From Piscinibacter defluvii (GTDB lineage: Bacteria; Pseudomonadota; Gammaproteobacteria; Burkholderiales; Burkholderiaceae_C): a stretch of 64,000 nt of DNA. The stretch is from the NCBI RefSeq assembly GCF_004011805.1, contig NZ_RCHJ01000016.1:1-64000 (forward strand), written 5' to 3'. Of this stretch, positions 62,290 to 64,000 are shown piece by piece (within the stretch, counting starts at the first letter, position 1; each line of letters starts with the position of its first letter). The translations under genes were made by a program, and so were the position numbers. The notes under the pieces are model-generated. The model saw only the letters and a list, made by a program, of their open reading frames with translations. It did no database searches and had not been told where the DNA came from.

Positions 62290-63147
62290 CTACAACGAGC
62301 GCACCATCTCGATGTGCGGGATGCCGGCCTCCTCGAACATCGGCCCGCGCGGGCTGAAGCCGGCACGCGTGTAGAAGCTCGCGGCGCTGGCCTGTGCATG
62401 CAGCAGCACCTCGCGCTCGCCGCGCGCCCTGGCCTGCGCCATCAGCGCCTCCAGCACGGCGCGGCCCACGCCGCTGCCGCGCACCGCCTGGCTCACCGCC
62501 ATGCGGCCGATCTTGGCCACGCCGGGCACGTGCGACAGCAGCCGGCCGGTGCCCACGGCATGGCCGATGCGGTTGTAGGCCACCGCGTGCACCGCACCGG
62601 CATCGGCCACGTCCCACTCCAGTTCGGCCGGGATCTTCTGCTCGTCCACGAATACCGCAGTGCGGATCGCCTGCGCGTCGCGGCCCAGCTCGCGCCAGTC
62701 GCCGACGCGCACGTCCACCATCGGGCGGCCCGCCTCGAAGCCGTTGAGCACCTCGCGCAGCGGCTGCGGCACCGGCACCGCGGTCTGGGTGGCCGGATCG
62801 GCGAACACGTAGACCAGCTCGCCGCCGACCAGCGCCTCGTCGGCACGAAACACGCCGCCGCGGAACAGGATCGAGCTGTTGCCGATGCGCTCGCAGCGCA
62901 GCCCCACGTCGATCTGGTCGTCGTAGCGCGCCGAGCCGTGGTACTCGAGCGTGGCCTTGCGCACGTACAGGTCGCCGCCCAGCGCGTGCATGGTCTGCTC
63001 GTATGGCAGCGCCAGCGCGCGCCAGTAGGCTGCGATGGCCGTGTCCAGGTACATCAGGTAGTGCGCGTTGAAGACGATCTTCTGCGCGTCGATCTCGGCC
63101 CAGCGCACACGCAGGCGCTCGAAGAAGCGGAACTCGCTGCGGTTCAT
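62290..63147 (-). CDS. YbgC-type thioesterase fused to GNAT acetyltransferase
   Basis: A 285-residue fusion. Residues 1-140 form a hot-dog fold acyl-CoA thioesterase (RVRWAEIDAQKIVFNAHYLMYLD, with D20). Residues about 145-285 are a GNAT domain of the ElaA type (IGRMAVSQAVRGSGVGRAVLEAL, VLLHAQASAASFYTRAGF). Acyl chemistry on small molecules is likely; the substrates are unknown. Overlaps the hydrolase gene end in ATGA. Confidence 0.9.
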   Translation of the reverse strand: MNRSEFRFFERLRVRWAEIDAQKIVFNAHYLMYLDTAIAAYWRALALPYEQTMHALGGDLYVRKATLEYHGSARYDDQIDVGLRCERIGNSSILFRGGVFRADEALVGGELVYVFADPATQTAVPVPQPLREVLNGFEAGRPMVDVRVGDWRELGRDAQAIRTAVFVDEQKIPAELEWDVADAGAVHAVAYNRIGHAVGTGRLLSHVPGVAKIGRMAVSQAVRGSGVGRAVLEALMAQARARGEREVLLHAQASAASFYTRAGFSPRGPMFEEAGIPHIEMVRSL

Positions 63148-64000
63148 GGCTCGAAGGCCCTCCTCAATGCCGCGCCGGCGAAGGCGTGGGCGGCGCGGGC
63201 CTCCTCGAGCACCCGGCCCATCTTGATGAAATCGTGCGTGACACCGCGCACCAGGTCCAGTTCGACCGGCACGCCGGCGGCGCGCAGCCGGTCGGCATAG
63301 GCCAGGCCCTCGTCGACCAGCGGGTCGCATTCGGCCAGGATCACGGCGGCCGGCGCCACGCCGTCCAGCTCGGGTGCCTCGAGCGGCGCGAAGCGCCAGT
63401 CGTGCCGCTGCGAGCGGTCGATGTAGTGGTCGAAGAACCACTCGATCGTCACCGCGTCGAGCAGGAAGCCGTTGGCGTACAGGCGATGCGAGGCGCTGTC
63501 GGCGTGCGCCGCGGTGCCCGGCGTGATCAGCAGCTGCGCGCGCAGCGGCAGGCCGGCATCGCGTGCCAGCAGCGCGCCGACGGCGGCCAGCGTGCCGCCG
63601 GCGCTGTCGCCGCCGATCGCCAAGCGCGTCGGTTCCACGCCCGCCAACCCGCCTTGCGCCAGCCAGCGCAACGCGGCCCAGGTGTCCTCCACCGCTGCGG
63701 GGAAGCGGTGCTCGGGCGCGAGGCGGTAGTCGATCGACAGCACGCCCGCAGCGCTGTGCAGCGCGAGCTGCCGGCACAGGCTGTCGTGCGTGGCGAGCCC
63801 GCCGATCGTGAATCCGCCGCCGTGCAGGTAGAGCAGCGTGCCGCGCGGCGCCGCGCTGGGCAGGTAGTGGCGCGCGGCGAGCGGCGTGCCGTCCGCACCC
63901 GGCAGCTCGAGCCGGTCGACGCGGTGCAGCGGCGCGCGCGGCAGGTCCAGCACCTCGGCGCCCAGCTCGTAGGCGGTGCGCGCCTGCTCGACCGTGAGCG
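63144..64000 (-). CDS. HSL-family alpha/beta hydrolase, 5' end outside window
   Basis: Hormone-sensitive-lipase type esterase. Oxyanion motif HGGGF and nucleophile elbow GDSAGG, with the catalytic D and H in AECDPLVDEG and RGVTHDF. The frame stays open through the window edge (preceding residues read VEQARTAYELGAE), so the start lies beyond base 64000. An apparent GTG start at 63953 is an internal valine. Confidence 0.92.
   Translation of the reverse strand, partial: LTVEQARTAYELGAEVLDLPRAPLHRVDRLELPGADGTPLAARHYLPSAAPRGTLLYLHGGGFTIGGLATHDSLCRQLALHSAAGVLSIDYRLAPEHRFPAAVEDTWAALRWLAQGGLAGVEPTRLAIGGDSAGGTLAAVGALLARDAGLPLRAQLLITPGTAAHADSASHRLYANGFLLDAVTIEWFFDHYIDRSQRHDWRFAPLEAPELDGVAPAAVILAECDPLVDEGLAYADRLRAAGVPVELDLVRGVTHDFIKMGRVLEEARAAHAFAGAALRRAFEP

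Overview
The window is GC-rich, almost certainly chromosomal DNA of a betaproteobacterium of the order Burkholderiales (Leptothrix/Rubrivivax/Piscinibacter-like). This rests on the very high GC content, on the housekeeping order tatD-pilZ-holB-tmk-mltG-ygfZ-DUF4936, on clpS-clpA beside a cold-shock gene, and on a repeat with the hairpin core CTTTGC-NNNN-GCAAAG that I recall as common in this order. Two blocks of foreign DNA interrupt the core.

Region 1 (1-3389): a zinc alcohol dehydrogenase gene followed by a GAF/PucR-type regulator gene.

Region 2 (about 3.4-22.7 kb): a plasmid- or ICE-derived island without any visible transfer genes. Leftward genes encode small island proteins, a RadC/JAB protein and hypothetical proteins. 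Rightward genes encode a CoiA-like nuclease and a large ParB. There is an IS30-family insertion sequence beside a 357-bp palindrome. A tyrosine recombinase faces an operon of actin-like ParM, a ParR-like protein, a CFI-box protein and a membrane-anchored Cas4-like nuclease, all coupled by 4-base start/stop overlaps. A three-gene toxin-antitoxin operon (PIN, RHH, HTH) and an orphan VapB-like antitoxin close the island. The most unusual signal is one 25-bp sequence repeated perfectly at 5370, 8605 and 18235. Each copy lies in one of the island's three divergent control regions, which suggests a shared operator or partition site.

Region 3 (23.0-35.3 kb): core genes cspA, clpS-clpA, mtfA-lpxH-ppiB-ppiA-TPR (leftward), then cysS, alkA-like, accA, tilS and lysC (rightward), ending in tRNA-Ser(GCU).

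Region 4 (35.3-49.7 kb): a 14.4-kb element integrated into the 3' end of tRNA-Ser, bounded by a 14-bp direct repeat (35306-35319 and 49715-49728). It carries a P4-type integrase, an AlpA-like regulator, a replication-initiator-like gene with internal iterons, a DnaB helicase, an SSB-like protein, a TerS-like protein, an HK97-gp10-like protein and a tape-measure protein. No large terminase, portal, capsid or tail-tube gene is visible. It is either a phage satellite with its own tail-length protein or a deleted prophage. The tRNA's probable native terminator now lies beyond the far end of the element.

Region 5 (49.8-64.0 kb): core and accessory chromosome. It holds an AraC regulator, a DUF3703/lipoprotein/MauG-type peroxidase cluster, and a leftward DUF2938-flavodoxin-DUF2798 operon under a textbook MerR-type promoter with a 19-bp spacer, divergent from its merR gene. 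Conserved Burkholderiales genes follow, up to an alpha/beta hydrolase cut by the window edge.
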